A DNA stretch of 64,000 nucleotides, from positions 496,001-560,000 of the forward strand of contig NZ_SIHX01000003.1 in NCBI RefSeq assembly GCF_004320525.1. The letters run 5' to 3'. The DNA comes from Arthrobacter sp. S39 (GTDB lineage: Bacteria > Actinomycetota > Actinomycetes > Actinomycetales > Micrococcaceae). Made by a program: the position numbers and the translations under genes. The notes beneath the pieces are model-generated. The model was not told the DNA's origin. It did not search any database and saw only the letters and a list, made by a program, of their open reading frames with translations. Position 1 is the stretch's first letter; every line of letters starts with the position of its first letter. Shown here piece after piece: positions 7,716-17,105 of the stretch.

Positions 7716-8348
7716 TCACGTAACCCGCGCGGCATGTGGCGCGGGACGGCGCCTGTCACGGAACCAGGCACGATAGGCGGCGAGCAGCAGAAGCGTCGCA
7801 GCGCCCACGCCCATGGCAAATGACAGGAGCACGACGCCGACAGATATTGCCAGGAGCAGGATACCTTCGACCCTGTCCACTCGGGGTGCTGCTAAACGCA
7901 GACCTGTGGCACACAGCAGGCCCAGGAGCAGCGCGATCGAACCAATCACGAACGTCAGCCCGAACCAGCGCAGCCTCAAGTAGTCCTCAAGGAAGTTGGA
8001 AACCGAAACAAGCACAGCGGCGACGGCGGCCACACGGACCGCGAACCAACTCAACTTGGCAGCCCGCCCGGGCAGGTGATCGTGTGTTGCCCAAAAGCTG
8101 CCGAGAGCCCAAAGGGTAGCCCCGAGGAACAACATCGCCACTGAAAGCAATGCCACGGCAGTGTATTCGAGCGGAGTCTCCGGACTCCAGTACCTGATTT
8201 CCCCAAAGGCATTGACCGCGCCACGTGCGCCGAAGGCGAAGCCGGCAAGAGCAGCAGTAACAGCCACGAACCGTGATCGCGCGACGGCGACTCCGGGGAG
8301 GGTCTGGCCGGCACCTTCTCCGGCCTGGGCAGAATCTCTTTCCGACAT
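7716..8348 (-). CDS. Multi-pass membrane protein of unknown function
   Basis: A 210-residue protein with about six hydrophobic segments starting near residue 27, and an Arg/Pro-rich cytoplasmic tail. It is convergent with the preceding pair and divergent from the Wadjet operon. No motif suggests transport or enzymatic activity. Confidence 0.7.
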   Translation of the reverse strand: MSERDSAQAGEGAGQTLPGVAVARSRFVAVTAALAGFAFGARGAVNAFGEIRYWSPETPLEYTAVALLSVAMLFLGATLWALGSFWATHDHLPGRAAKLSWFAVRVAAVAAVLVSVSNFLEDYLRLRWFGLTFVIGSIALLLGLLCATGLRLAAPRVDRVEGILLLAISVGVVLLSFAMGVGAATLLLLAAYRAWFRDRRRPAPHAARVT

Positions 8349-8430
8349 CGGTCAGCCCATCCTTTAGAAGCATGGTGTCCTGTCTCGGCAAATGACGCCG
8401 TGGTCCACAGATTGGCCCTGCCGGTCATCC

Positions 8431-8460
8431 TTGTCAATACGATTGCGTAACTACGTATAA
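8431..8460 (+). promoter_or_regulatory. Putative promoter of the Wadjet operon
   Basis: TTGTCA (8431-8436) and GTATAA (8455-8460) separated by 18 bases, upstream of jetA, in a less GC-rich stretch. This is a visual match only; no transcript data are available. Confidence 0.4.
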
Positions 8461-8594
8461 GGACGGCGTTCCGGCTTCCTTGTCCCGGTCCCAGCAGTCC
8501 TCCACAGTAAAATTGTCGGTGGCTCCGTGTAGCTTGGGCATAACCGGTCAACTGCACCGGCGCAGCTGCACAACACATCCGCCCCAGGGAAGCA

Positions 8595-10037
8595 ATGGAC
8601 TTCTACGACATCAACGCCCTGCGCGACAACCACGCAGGCTGGTCACTCCTCCGCGCACAGAACGCCCCTCTGGCCATCTCCTTCTTCATCAAGGCCTTCA
8701 CCGGGCCCAACCAGCGCGACATTGGCCGCCAGGAGCTCATCGACCACCTCGACGACGTCCTGTTCGGACTTCGCGACGTCTACGGCGAGGACAAGTACCC
8801 GCGCCCGGCCTCAGAGTATCTGGATGACTGGGCTGCCCCCGAGCGGGCCTGGCTGCGCAAATACTATGTGCCGGGGCAGGACGAGCCGCGCTACGATCTC
8901 ACTGCCGCGGCCGAGGACGTGGTCCGGTGGGTGGAAAGCCTGAGCGGACGCGATTTCGTGGCCACCCAGTCCCGGCTCACCAGCATCTTCGCCGTGCTCA
9001 AAGCCCTGGTCCAGCAGTCCGAAACGGACCCCGAGGTGAGGCTCGCCGAGCTCCAGCGGCAGCGGGACGGCATCGACGCCGAGATGCAGCGGATCAGGGA
9101 CGGCAATATCAAGGTCATGACCGCCCCGGAAGCCCTGGACCACTTCCAGCAGCTGACCACCCTCGCCAAGGACCTCCTGGCTGATTTCCGTGAGGTCGAG
9201 CAGAACTTCCGCAAACTGGACCGCCAGGTCCGTGAGCAGATCGCCACCTGGGACGGCGGGCAGGGCGAACTGCTCGAGACCATCTTCGCCAACCAGCAGG
9301 GCATCAGCAGCTCGCTCCAGGGCCGGACCTTCCAGGGATTTTGGGACTATCTCATGTCCCCGCAGCTGCGTACGGAACTGCAGGACCTGCTGCAGCGCGC
9401 CACCGAAATCGAGGCGCTCTCCGGCGTCGAGGACCTGCACGCCGTCACCAAACTCCATCAGGACTGGCTGCCCGCCGTGGACCAGACGCAGGCCACGGTC
9501 CGGCAGCTCTCCGAGCAGATGCGCCGGCTCCTGGACGACAAAGTCTTCCTGGAAAACAAACGCATCACGCAGCTGATCCGCAGCATCGAATCCGGTGCGC
9601 TGGGCACCCGGGAAGCGCCGCCGTCGGGCGTTTTTATGGAGATCGCGGCGCAGTCGGTGGACGTGGCACTGCCTTTCGAGCGGCCGCTGTATGAGCCCAG
9701 CCGGAAAGTGATGGTGGACGACGACGTCGTCGCCGCCGATGACGCGGACGTGGACGCGGGTGCCCTGTTCAGTCAGTTCCATGTGGACGTGGAGCGCCTG
9801 AAAACCAATGTGGACGGCGTCCTGGCGGACGCCGAACAGGCCACGCTGCTGGAAGTCACGCAGGCCCACCCGCTGCAACAAGGGCTCGCCGAGATCGTTG
9901 CGTACTACCAGCTCGCCAGCGAATCCCCGTGGGCCAGCATCCACGACGATGTGCCCCAGCAGTTGCAGTGGCACCTCCCGGACGGCAGCATCCGCGAAGC
10001 GACCATCGACCAGATCATCTTTGTGAGGCCGGCATGA
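8595..10037 (+). CDS. jetA: Wadjet anti-plasmid protein JetA (DUF3375 family)
   Basis: A 480-residue protein opening MDFYDINALRDNHAGWSLLRAQNAPLAISFFIKAF, typical of DUF3375, the JetA component of Wadjet type I. JetA acts as the kleisin-like subunit linking the JetC ATPase heads. Long helical regions with coiled-coil character lie near residues 145-225. AGGGAAG precedes the ATG. Its stop overlaps the jetB start (ATGA). The ordered gene set jetABCD makes the call secure. Wadjet recognises and cuts closed circular plasmid DNA. Confidence 0.95.
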   Translation: MDFYDINALRDNHAGWSLLRAQNAPLAISFFIKAFTGPNQRDIGRQELIDHLDDVLFGLRDVYGEDKYPRPASEYLDDWAAPERAWLRKYYVPGQDEPRYDLTAAAEDVVRWVESLSGRDFVATQSRLTSIFAVLKALVQQSETDPEVRLAELQRQRDGIDAEMQRIRDGNIKVMTAPEALDHFQQLTTLAKDLLADFREVEQNFRKLDRQVREQIATWDGGQGELLETIFANQQGISSSLQGRTFQGFWDYLMSPQLRTELQDLLQRATEIEALSGVEDLHAVTKLHQDWLPAVDQTQATVRQLSEQMRRLLDDKVFLENKRITQLIRSIESGALGTREAPPSGVFMEIAAQSVDVALPFERPLYEPSRKVMVDDDVVAADDADVDAGALFSQFHVDVERLKTNVDGVLADAEQATLLEVTQAHPLQQGLAEIVAYYQLASESPWASIHDDVPQQLQWHLPDGSIREATIDQIIFVRPA

Positions 10038-10672
10038 ACCCCATGGACACCATCGACACACAGGCCCGGACACCCGAGGAACTCCCCGGCGTGGTCACCC
10101 GGCTGTTCCGCGGGGTGGTGTACGCGGAGTCGGACGAGAAGGTCTGGCAGTCGCTGATCACCCTCGAGTCGCAGGCCCGCGACTACGTGGCAGTGCTCGG
10201 GCTGGATCTGATCCTGGACGAGTCGGAGGGCTATGCGTTCCTCAGGTCGCGGGAGGATCCGGAGGGCGACCTCCCCCGGCTTATCCCCCGCCGCCGGCTC
10301 ACCTTCGACGTGAGCCTTCTGCTCGCCCTGCTGCGCGGCCGGATGCTCGAATTCGATACCAACAGCAGCGAACTGCGCCTCATCATGACCGAGCAGGAGA
10401 TCACAGACATGGTGGCCGTGTTCCTGCCCGAATCCAGTAACCAGGCCCGGATCCTGGACCGGCTCGGCGCCAACATCAAGAAGGTGGTGGAGCTGGGTTT
10501 CCTCCGCAAACTCCGCGGTCAGGCCGACACCTATGAGGTGGCCCGGATCCTGAAGGCCTACGTGGATGCGCAATGGCTGGAGGAGTTCGACGCCCGGCTG
10601 GCGGACTATCGTGCCTCGCTTACCGGAGGCCCGCTGACGGCTACTGGCACCACTGAAGGGGAGCTCCCGTGA
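10034..10672 (+). CDS. jetB: Wadjet anti-plasmid protein JetB (DUF4194 family)
   Basis: A 212-residue protein with the DUF4194 pattern (TRLFRGVVYAESDEKVWQSLIT, then YVAVLGLDLILDESEGYAFLR, and a winged-helix-like second half). JetB is the KITE-like partner that binds the JetA kleisin in this MukBEF-related condensin. The ATG at 10034 overlaps the jetA stop; a longer open frame from 9929 was rejected because it would run back into jetA. The GTG of jetC overlaps its stop. Confidence 0.94.
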   Translation: MNPMDTIDTQARTPEELPGVVTRLFRGVVYAESDEKVWQSLITLESQARDYVAVLGLDLILDESEGYAFLRSREDPEGDLPRLIPRRRLTFDVSLLLALLRGRMLEFDTNSSELRLIMTEQEITDMVAVFLPESSNQARILDRLGANIKKVVELGFLRKLRGQADTYEVARILKAYVDAQWLEEFDARLADYRASLTGGPLTATGTTEGELP

Positions 10673-13600
10673 CCGCTGACCTGCAGGACAGCCTGTTCAG
10701 CCTGGAGGAGCCGGGGGAAAACACAACGGACGACGCCGGCACTCCCCCGGGCTACCGGCTGCACCGTTTGGAGCTGCTCAACTGGGGCACTTTCCACCAG
10801 GGTGTGCGCACGTTCCGTTTGGACGGTGCCAACAGCCTCCTCACCGGCGACATCGGCTCCGGGAAGTCCACCGTCGTCGACGCGATCACCACCCTCCTGC
10901 TGCCCGCCAACAAGATCGAGTACAACAAGGCCGCGGGTGCGCAGAAGAAGGAACGCAGCCTCATGTCCTACGTGCGGGGCTACCACAAGAGCACCCGCAG
11001 CACCGGCGGCGAAAACTCCAAGCCGGTGTCGCTTCGCGGAACCGGAGCCCTCACCGTGGTGCTTGCCGTCTTCCACAACGCCGTGCTGAACAAATCGGTC
11101 ACGCTGGCCATTACCCTCTGGGCTGTCCAGGAAGCCGGCCAGCCCAACCGCTTCTACTCCCTGGCGGAGACGGACCAGTCCATCGCCGCGGACTTCTCCA
11201 ACTTCGGCCAGGATCCCGCCAAGCTGAAGAAGAAGCTGAAGGCCGAGGGTGTGACAGTCCATGACACCTTCGAGCCGTACGCGGCTGCGTTCAAGCGCCA
11301 GTTCGGCATCAGCGGGGACCAGGCCATGGAGCTGTTCCACCGCACGGTGTCCATGAAACAGGTGGAGAACATCACCCACTTCGTGCGCACCAACATGCTG
11401 GACGATGACGACGTTGACGCCAGGATCAAGAATCTCCTCCACCACTTCGACGACCTCAAGAAAGCCCACGGAGCCGTGCTGCGGGCCAAGGACCAGATCA
11501 GCCTGTTGACGCCGATCCGCGCCGGAGCCGCCCGGCACGCCGCCCTGACTTTGGAGGACGAGCTGGCCAGGGCCCAGCGGGACCAGCTGCACCCCTGGTT
11601 CACCAACAGGCGCCTTATCCTGAGCCTGGACCACGCGGCGGAGCTGGAGAGCACCGGCAAACGGCTGCGCGAGGACAACACGTCCCTCACGGCCCGGATC
11701 ACGGAACTCCGGCACCAGCTCACCGCCGTGGCCGAGGACATCCGTTCCAACGGCGGCGGCCGGCTGGCAGCGATCGATGCCGACATCGCCCGGCTCGGCA
11801 CCGAAGCCGCATCGCAGCGCACGCGCTACCAGACCTACGCCGCAGCCGCGGCAGAGCTGGGCCTCCGCGCGCCCGAAGACCGGGTACTGTTCGACGCGAA
11901 CCGGGACCGGCTGGTCGCCGTCGAGTCCGGGCTGGCTGAGCAGTACAACGAATTTCAGGAGAGCCGCACCGAGCAGACCATGACGCGCACTGTCCTCACC
12001 GGACGCGCCGACGATCTCAAAGCGGAACTGACCAGCCTCCAGTCCCGGCGCAACCTTCTGCCGCTGCAGCAGCTGGAGATCCGGCGTCGTCTGTGCGACG
12101 GGACAGGAGTGGCGGAGAAGGAACTGCCGTTCGCGGGCGAACTGCTGCGCGTCCGCGACGGCGAAACAGGCTGGGAGGGCGCGGCCGAACGCACCCTGCG
12201 TGGCTTCGCGTTGTCCCTGCTGGTGCCCTCGGCGCACTACGCTGCCGTGAGCAGCTGGGTGGACGCGAACAACCTCAAAGGCCGGCTGGTGTACCTGAAG
12301 GTGGGCGACGCGTACTCCCCCAGGGCCGCGGAGCCCGGGACACTGGCGGCCAAGATCGGCATCAAGCAGGGCACTCCGTTCCGCGATTTCCTGCTGGATG
12401 AGCTGGCCAGCCGGTTCGACTACGTCTGCTGCGACACCCTGGCGGACTTCCGCCGCCATTCCAAGGCACTCACCGCCAACGGCCAGCTGAAGGGCGGCCG
12501 CGGCCGGCATGAAAAGGATGACCGTAAGGACCTGGCGGACCGGCGGAACTACGTGCTGGGCTGGGACAACCAGGACAAGATCAACCGGTTCCTGGCAGAG
12601 CTGGACGAGGTCAAAGGCCAGCTCCAGGTGGTGGAGACGCTGCTGGCCAAGGTGGACCGGCAACTGGGCGACATCGGCCGGAAACGCATCCAGCTCGGTA
12701 CCGTTCAATCGGTGGCGGACTTCGCCGAGATCAGCTGGGAGCTTACGGCGCGGCGGATCGAGGAGCTCAAGGACGAGCGGCGCGCACTGGAATCCGCGAG
12801 CGACGTCCTGCAGGAACTGGCGGCCAAGGAAACGGAGCTGAAGAATGACCTGGCGCGGTTCGAAGAGCGGGCCAACAAACTCCAGCAGCGGCTTGGTGCC
12901 AATGAGAAGGACGCCGAGAACCTCGCGGAGGCCATCGCGGAGTGCCGTGCCCTGCTGCAGGAGCAGCCGCTGACGGACGACGCCGGTGTGCTGGCTTCCG
13001 TGGCCGGCCTCGCCGCCGCGGCGCCCGGGGATAAAGTCCTCACCTATAAGAACACAGTGGCGGTGGAGAGCCTGGTCCGGTCCGGGCTCACGGCGGACAT
13101 CGATGCGCTGTCCAAGCGGCTGGCCAGGGCGGAAGCCGACACGGTGCGCCTGATGGCTGACTTCCGCAACAAGTATCCGAATGAAACCACCGAAATCGAC
13201 GCCTCACTGGATGCCGCGGGCGACTACGAACGGTTGCTGGACCAGCTGGAGAAGAACGATCTTCCGAAGTTCGAGGCGCACTTCAAGGACTCGCTGAACC
13301 AGAACACCATCCACGAGGTGGTGGCGTTCAACGCGTTCCTGGACAGCCGGCGGCAGGACATCGTGAGCCGGATTACCAAGATCAATGAGTCCTTGGCCAG
13401 CATCGAGTACAACCGCGGCCGGCATATCCAGCTGGAACACCAGAACACTACAGACCTGGACGTCCGGCAGTTCGGGACGGACCTGCGGGCTTGCTCGGAG
13501 GGCACCATCGGGGACGACGACCAGTACTCCGAGCAGAAGTACCTGCAGGTGGAGCGGCTGATCGAGCGGTTCCGCGGACGCGACGGCTTCACCAACCTCG

Positions 13601-14085
13601 ATGAGCGGTGGACGGCGAAGGTCACGGACGTGCGAAACTGGTTCACCTTCTCCGCCTCGGAGAAGTGGACTGAGACCGGTGAGGAGTTTGAACACTTCAC
13701 CGATTCCGGCGGCAAGTCCGGCGGGCAAAAGGAGAAGCTGGCGTACACCATCCTGGCCGCGGCGCTGGCGTTCCAGTTCGGGCTCGGCGCCGGTCAAGGC
13801 GCAGCCGCAGGTTCGGGCCGGAGCGCCGGCAAGGGCCGCAGCTTCCGGTTCGTGGTGATCGACGAGGCGTTCGGCCGTGGATCCGACGAGTCGGCGCGGT
13901 ACGGCCTGGAGCTGTTCCAGCGGATGAAGCTGCAGCTGCTGATCGTCACTCCGCTGCAGAAGATCCACGTGATCGAACCTTTTGTGGCACACGTGGGCTT
14001 CGTCGCCAACACCAACGGGAACGACTCCCAGCTGCGGAACATGACCATCCAGGAGTACAGGGACGAGCGGGACCGCCGTGCCTAA
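10669..14085 (+). CDS. jetC: Wadjet anti-plasmid protein JetC (SMC-like ATPase)
   Basis: An 1138-residue SMC/SbcC-like ATPase. The Walker A is GDIGSGKST (residues 60-68), the ABC-signature region is KSGGQKEKLA (about 1016-1025), and the Walker B is VVIDEAF (Asp1065, Glu1066). Long coiled coils fill the centre, with a probable hinge around residues 470-650. JetC is the DNA-extruding motor of Wadjet. All ATPase motifs are intact. A GTG start overlaps the jetB stop, and the end overlaps jetD by 8 bp. Confidence 0.96.
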   Translation: MTADLQDSLFSLEEPGENTTDDAGTPPGYRLHRLELLNWGTFHQGVRTFRLDGANSLLTGDIGSGKSTVVDAITTLLLPANKIEYNKAAGAQKKERSLMSYVRGYHKSTRSTGGENSKPVSLRGTGALTVVLAVFHNAVLNKSVTLAITLWAVQEAGQPNRFYSLAETDQSIAADFSNFGQDPAKLKKKLKAEGVTVHDTFEPYAAAFKRQFGISGDQAMELFHRTVSMKQVENITHFVRTNMLDDDDVDARIKNLLHHFDDLKKAHGAVLRAKDQISLLTPIRAGAARHAALTLEDELARAQRDQLHPWFTNRRLILSLDHAAELESTGKRLREDNTSLTARITELRHQLTAVAEDIRSNGGGRLAAIDADIARLGTEAASQRTRYQTYAAAAAELGLRAPEDRVLFDANRDRLVAVESGLAEQYNEFQESRTEQTMTRTVLTGRADDLKAELTSLQSRRNLLPLQQLEIRRRLCDGTGVAEKELPFAGELLRVRDGETGWEGAAERTLRGFALSLLVPSAHYAAVSSWVDANNLKGRLVYLKVGDAYSPRAAEPGTLAAKIGIKQGTPFRDFLLDELASRFDYVCCDTLADFRRHSKALTANGQLKGGRGRHEKDDRKDLADRRNYVLGWDNQDKINRFLAELDEVKGQLQVVETLLAKVDRQLGDIGRKRIQLGTVQSVADFAEISWELTARRIEELKDERRALESASDVLQELAAKETELKNDLARFEERANKLQQRLGANEKDAENLAEAIAECRALLQEQPLTDDAGVLASVAGLAAAAPGDKVLTYKNTVAVESLVRSGLTADIDALSKRLARAEADTVRLMADFRNKYPNETTEIDASLDAAGDYERLLDQLEKNDLPKFEAHFKDSLNQNTIHEVVAFNAFLDSRRQDIVSRITKINESLASIEYNRGRHIQLEHQNTTDLDVRQFGTDLRACSEGTIGDDDQYSEQKYLQVERLIERFRGRDGFTNLDERWTAKVTDVRNWFTFSASEKWTETGEEFEHFTDSGGKSGGQKEKLAYTILAAALAFQFGLGAGQGAAAGSGRSAGKGRSFRFVVIDEAFGRGSDESARYGLELFQRMKLQLLIVTPLQKIHVIEPFVAHVGFVANTNGNDSQLRNMTIQEYRDERDRRA

Positions 14086-15385
14086 GCGGCGTCCCGAGGG
14101 GCCCGAAGCGAGCTTGCGAGGTTCGGGGAGGGACCTCCGCGCTGATTCCCCCGCCGGCTGGACAACACTGGCTGACCTGCGGGCGCAGTCGCTGAAGGCG
14201 TGGAGCAGCGGTGCGCTGCTGCGCGAGGTGCTGGAGCCCACCGGACTGTATCCCCGCCGTCGAACGTTGAAGCGCCCGACGGCGGCATCCCTTTTGAGCG
14301 ATTATGCCGCCGCCCGCGAATGGGCGGCCGAGCTGTTTGCCGGCGTCGGCTCCTTCACGCTTGAGACAGCGGAGGTGGGGCGCACAACGATCGGTTCCAA
14401 CCGGCTGCCCGCGGCGGCAGTGTTTGGGTCTGCCGAAGACGAGCTTGGTTTTGTAGCCAAGGCGAAGGACGCGGCCCGGTTCCTAGAGCTTGCGGAGTCC
14501 CTGTCTGCGATGGATTCGGCATTCCGTGCGTGGGCGCTGCGGCGGCCGCTCAAGTTGCTGGAGCTTGGGGGTGATGCGCTGACGGCTGGCCGGGTGGCGC
14601 TGTGGCTTCGGGACAATCCGGAACCCGGGGTTTACGTCCGGCAGCTGAGCCTGCCGGGAGTGCACACGAAGTTCATCGAGAACCATCGAAGGGTGATTGA
14701 TGAGCTGGTGGAGGCCCTGCGTCCGTCGGAGCTTGCCACGGATGAGCTTCCCGACGACATCAATCCGGACGTGCCCGCGGAACCGGGTTCCCTCCTGGGG
14801 CAGCCGGCGGCGCGGACTCCTGGGGCCCGCTTCGCTGCGAGGCACGGGTTTGTGCATCTTCCCGAACTCGTCAGGTTCCGGGTGCTGGATCCTGAGATGC
14901 CGTTGCTGGGTGAAGTACGCGATCTGACGGTGACGGCGGAGGCGTTCGGCTCCCTTCGGCTTCCCGTTAGGTCGGTAGTCGTCACTGAGAACCTTGTAAA
15001 CTTCCTGGCGCTGCCCGAACGGCCGGGCACCCTTGCGATCTATGGCGGCGGGTACGGATTCTCGTCCTTGCGCGATGCCGGTTGGCTGAAGGATTGCGAA
15101 GTCCTTTACTGGGGCGACCTGGATACCCACGGCTTCCGGATCTTGGACCAGCTCCGGGCGGTCCACCCGCACGTCGCCAGCGTGCTGATGGATGAGGAGA
15201 CGCTGCTGGCTCACCGGGATGTTTGGGGCCACGAGCCGTCGCCCTCCAAGGCGTGGCTCAAGAGGCTGACCACAGAGGAATCCGAACTCTATACCGCGCT
15301 GGGCAACGATTCTTTCGGGAAGTCGGTTCGCCTGGAGCAGGAACTGATCCGATGGGACTGGGCCCTGGAGCGGCTCGGCAGTTGA
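14078..15385 (+). CDS. jetD: Wadjet nuclease JetD (DUF3322/DUF2220, Toprim-like)
   Basis: A 435-residue protein with an N-terminal DUF3322-like part (TTLADLRAQSLKAWSSGALLREVL) and a C-terminal DUF2220 part. The latter has Toprim-like acidic residues in SVVVTENLVNF and YWGDLDTHGFRIL. JetD is the nuclease that cleaves the extruded plasmid. It starts at GTG, overlapping jetC. About 25 residues before WTTLADL look like an added N-terminal extension encoded by a hairpin (14102-14127). It completes an intact operon. Confidence 0.95.
   Translation: MPKRRPEGPEASLRGSGRDLRADSPAGWTTLADLRAQSLKAWSSGALLREVLEPTGLYPRRRTLKRPTAASLLSDYAAAREWAAELFAGVGSFTLETAEVGRTTIGSNRLPAAAVFGSAEDELGFVAKAKDAARFLELAESLSAMDSAFRAWALRRPLKLLELGGDALTAGRVALWLRDNPEPGVYVRQLSLPGVHTKFIENHRRVIDELVEALRPSELATDELPDDINPDVPAEPGSLLGQPAARTPGARFAARHGFVHLPELVRFRVLDPEMPLLGEVRDLTVTAEAFGSLRLPVRSVVVTENLVNFLALPERPGTLAIYGGGYGFSSLRDAGWLKDCEVLYWGDLDTHGFRILDQLRAVHPHVASVLMDEETLLAHRDVWGHEPSPSKAWLKRLTTEESELYTALGNDSFGKSVRLEQELIRWDWALERLGS
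14102..14127. repeat. Hairpin inside the 5' end of jetD
   Basis: CCCGAA and TTCGGG arms enclosing GCGAGCTTGCGAGG, within the N-terminal extension of JetD and some 20 bases after the start codon. It could be a small palindromic repeat that has become coding, or a structure affecting jetD translation. No second copy was noticed in this window. Confidence 0.4.
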
Positions 15386-15448
15386 ATCTGTCGACACAAA
15401 ATATCCAAGAGTCAGCACGGCAAGCTCTTCGAACGATGCAGCAAACGT

Positions 15449-16054
15449 CTAGGCGACGATAAGGATTCGTCCGTGCTGATGCTGACTCGTGGCGGGATCA
15501 GTACCCAGTGCTGCAAACATGGCACCAACCGTAGAGGATGCGTCGAGACCCAGGTCAGATAGCTGGCGCCCACGGGAAGCACTTGTAACCCTAAGCATCC
15601 CGATGTAATGGACTGAACCGTCTGCAGTCTGCATTCCTACAGTTAGCGGCGCGTTTTCGTCGGCACCTGCCATGACATCGTGAATTCGGTCGCTGGGCAA
15701 CGTCGCAACAACCACGGCGTCATCAAAACGATCAGCGTCCACATAGTCACGAAGCCCCGAGTCGTGAGCGAGTTCCTGGCCAATAGTGGCAGCGAGCATC
15801 CCACGTTCAGCTCCCCGGTGATCATGCCGAGCGCGGACGAAGAACTGCTTTCCTTCGAATTCCATAGCCTGCTGAATGTGGACGTCGATGGAACCGTCGG
15901 CATCAAGGCCAGCATCCACAGCGAGGTTGAAGAGCTCCAAAGCGTCCGGGTGCTCGTCGTAGGCAGCTACGATGCCTGGCAGTTGTGGGCTAGCGACTGA
16001 ACATGCGAACGCGTCGCCCCAATTGGTAATGATCATCTGTGCGTTGTTAGCCAC
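15449..16054 (-). CDS. Hypothetical protein
   Basis: A 201-residue soluble protein (MANNAQMIITNWGDAF...), mixed alpha/beta, Asp/Ala/His-rich, with no signal peptide and no recognised domain. It uses a GTG start with GGAGGTG seven bases upstream, which supports it as a real gene. It is convergent with the Wadjet operon and has no evident link to it. Confidence 0.65.
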   Translation of the reverse strand: MANNAQMIITNWGDAFACSVASPQLPGIVAAYDEHPDALELFNLAVDAGLDADGSIDVHIQQAMEFEGKQFFVRARHDHRGAERGMLAATIGQELAHDSGLRDYVDADRFDDAVVVATLPSDRIHDVMAGADENAPLTVGMQTADGSVHYIGMLRVTSASRGRQLSDLGLDASSTVGAMFAALGTDPATSQHQHGRILIVA

Positions 16055-16099
16055 GTAGCACCTCCAATGCCTGTTCCCTAGTGCGGCCCACTTGCTTGA

Positions 16100-16279
16100 T
16101 CAGTATCTGCCTAACGAGTCCACCCGAAATTTCCAGACCTGTTCAATGAAATCCTGATCATCGCTGGCACGGTCAGCAGCGGCAACCGTCAAGGCTTGCC
16201 GCCGTGCCTCACGCTTGAATTCTTCCGTCCGTGCGTCCGGCACCCACATCCGAATCTGTCGGAACCCAGGCTCGCGCAT
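16100..16279 (-). pseudogene. N-terminally truncated MazE-like antitoxin remnant
   Basis: Reading from the ATG at 16279 gives a 59-residue peptide with FRQIRMWVPDARTEEFKREARRQ followed by an acidic stretch and FIEQVWKF. This is the body of the short actinobacterial MazE-type antitoxins. The DNA-binding first residues are missing and replaced by the 3' end of the secreted-protein gene. No MazF/PemK toxin follows on the minus strand. The family call comes from motif memory, and a short functional orphan cannot be excluded. Confidence 0.55.
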
Positions 16280-16281
16280 GC

Positions 16282-16938
16282 CTACCCCGGGAACCCAAAG
16301 CAGGGGAAGAACTCCTCCACACCGGGGCGTGCAACTTCGATGCAGCGCGCCTTCACCTGTTCCAGGACTGCGTTGCTGTCCGTGCCCGCAGCCGTCAGTC
16401 CGTTGACCGTGACGGACACAGTTGCCGTGGCGGCACGCCTGAGATTGTTGTCGACCGAGTTGACGTTGCCCACGCCCGGGATGTTCTCGTGTGAGCTGAG
16501 GGTGTCGTGCTCGAGCGGGCCGGTGCCGGTCCACGACGCCGAGAGGCTGATGGTGACCGGGTTGCCGTCGCCGTCGGTGCCGGCCATGTCGGTGGTAATG
16601 GAGGCGCTGGTCAGCCGAGAATCAACGTCCAGGGGTGCAAAGTTCATGCCGTCGGCCTGGAACAGCACCACGCCGCGGCCGGGCGCGGCGCAGATATCGG
16701 AGATGCGCACGAATAGGCTGGTCAGGCCCTGCTTGTTCACGGGGCCGGGCTGGGCAGCGAACATGCCCGACATTGAGGAGACGAAGATTTCGGTCCGCTC
16801 GCAGCCGACGGTTTCGACCACCGCTGCCGAGCCATGCGTCGACGAAATCGTGTGGTAAATGTTGGGAGCGGCTCCGGCCGGCGCTGCACTCAGCGCCACC
16901 ATGGCCGCCGTCGACAGCCCGATGAGCAAGCGTTTCAT
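16282..16938 (-). CDS. Secreted protein of unknown function
   Basis: A 218-residue protein with a clear Sec signal peptide (MKRLLIGLSTAAMVALSAAPAGAAPN, cleavage probably after AGA/A near residue 22). AAAGGAG upstream of the ATG at 16938 sets the start; a longer frame to 17085 lacks this. The mature part is beta-rich with three cysteines before the C-terminal region and CFGF near the end. No domain recognised. The ending abuts the antitoxin remnant, so the last residues may be altered. Confidence 0.7.
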   Translation of the reverse strand: MKRLLIGLSTAAMVALSAAPAGAAPNIYHTISSTHGSAAVVETVGCERTEIFVSSMSGMFAAQPGPVNKQGLTSLFVRISDICAAPGRGVVLFQADGMNFAPLDVDSRLTSASITTDMAGTDGDGNPVTISLSASWTGTGPLEHDTLSSHENIPGVGNVNSVDNNLRRAATATVSVTVNGLTAAGTDSNAVLEQVKARCIEVARPGVEEFFPCFGFPG

Positions 16939-17105
16939 GACGACTCCTTTGTCCACTTCTCTCAGGTTAGGCCTCCCGAATAGGGCGGTCCATAGCGGAA
17001 TGAAGCGGCAGAGAACGGCACACAGCGCCGCGCCAGTTGACGTTAAGCACGACGGCGGCACCGCGTTGCGTGCCACGCTCACCAAGGATCGTGGCCGGCC
17101 GCCCG

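Noticed and set aside
10606..12708. 700-codon open frame on the minus strand
   Set aside because: It lies wholly antisense to jetB/jetC, shows no domain and is a GC-bias shadow.
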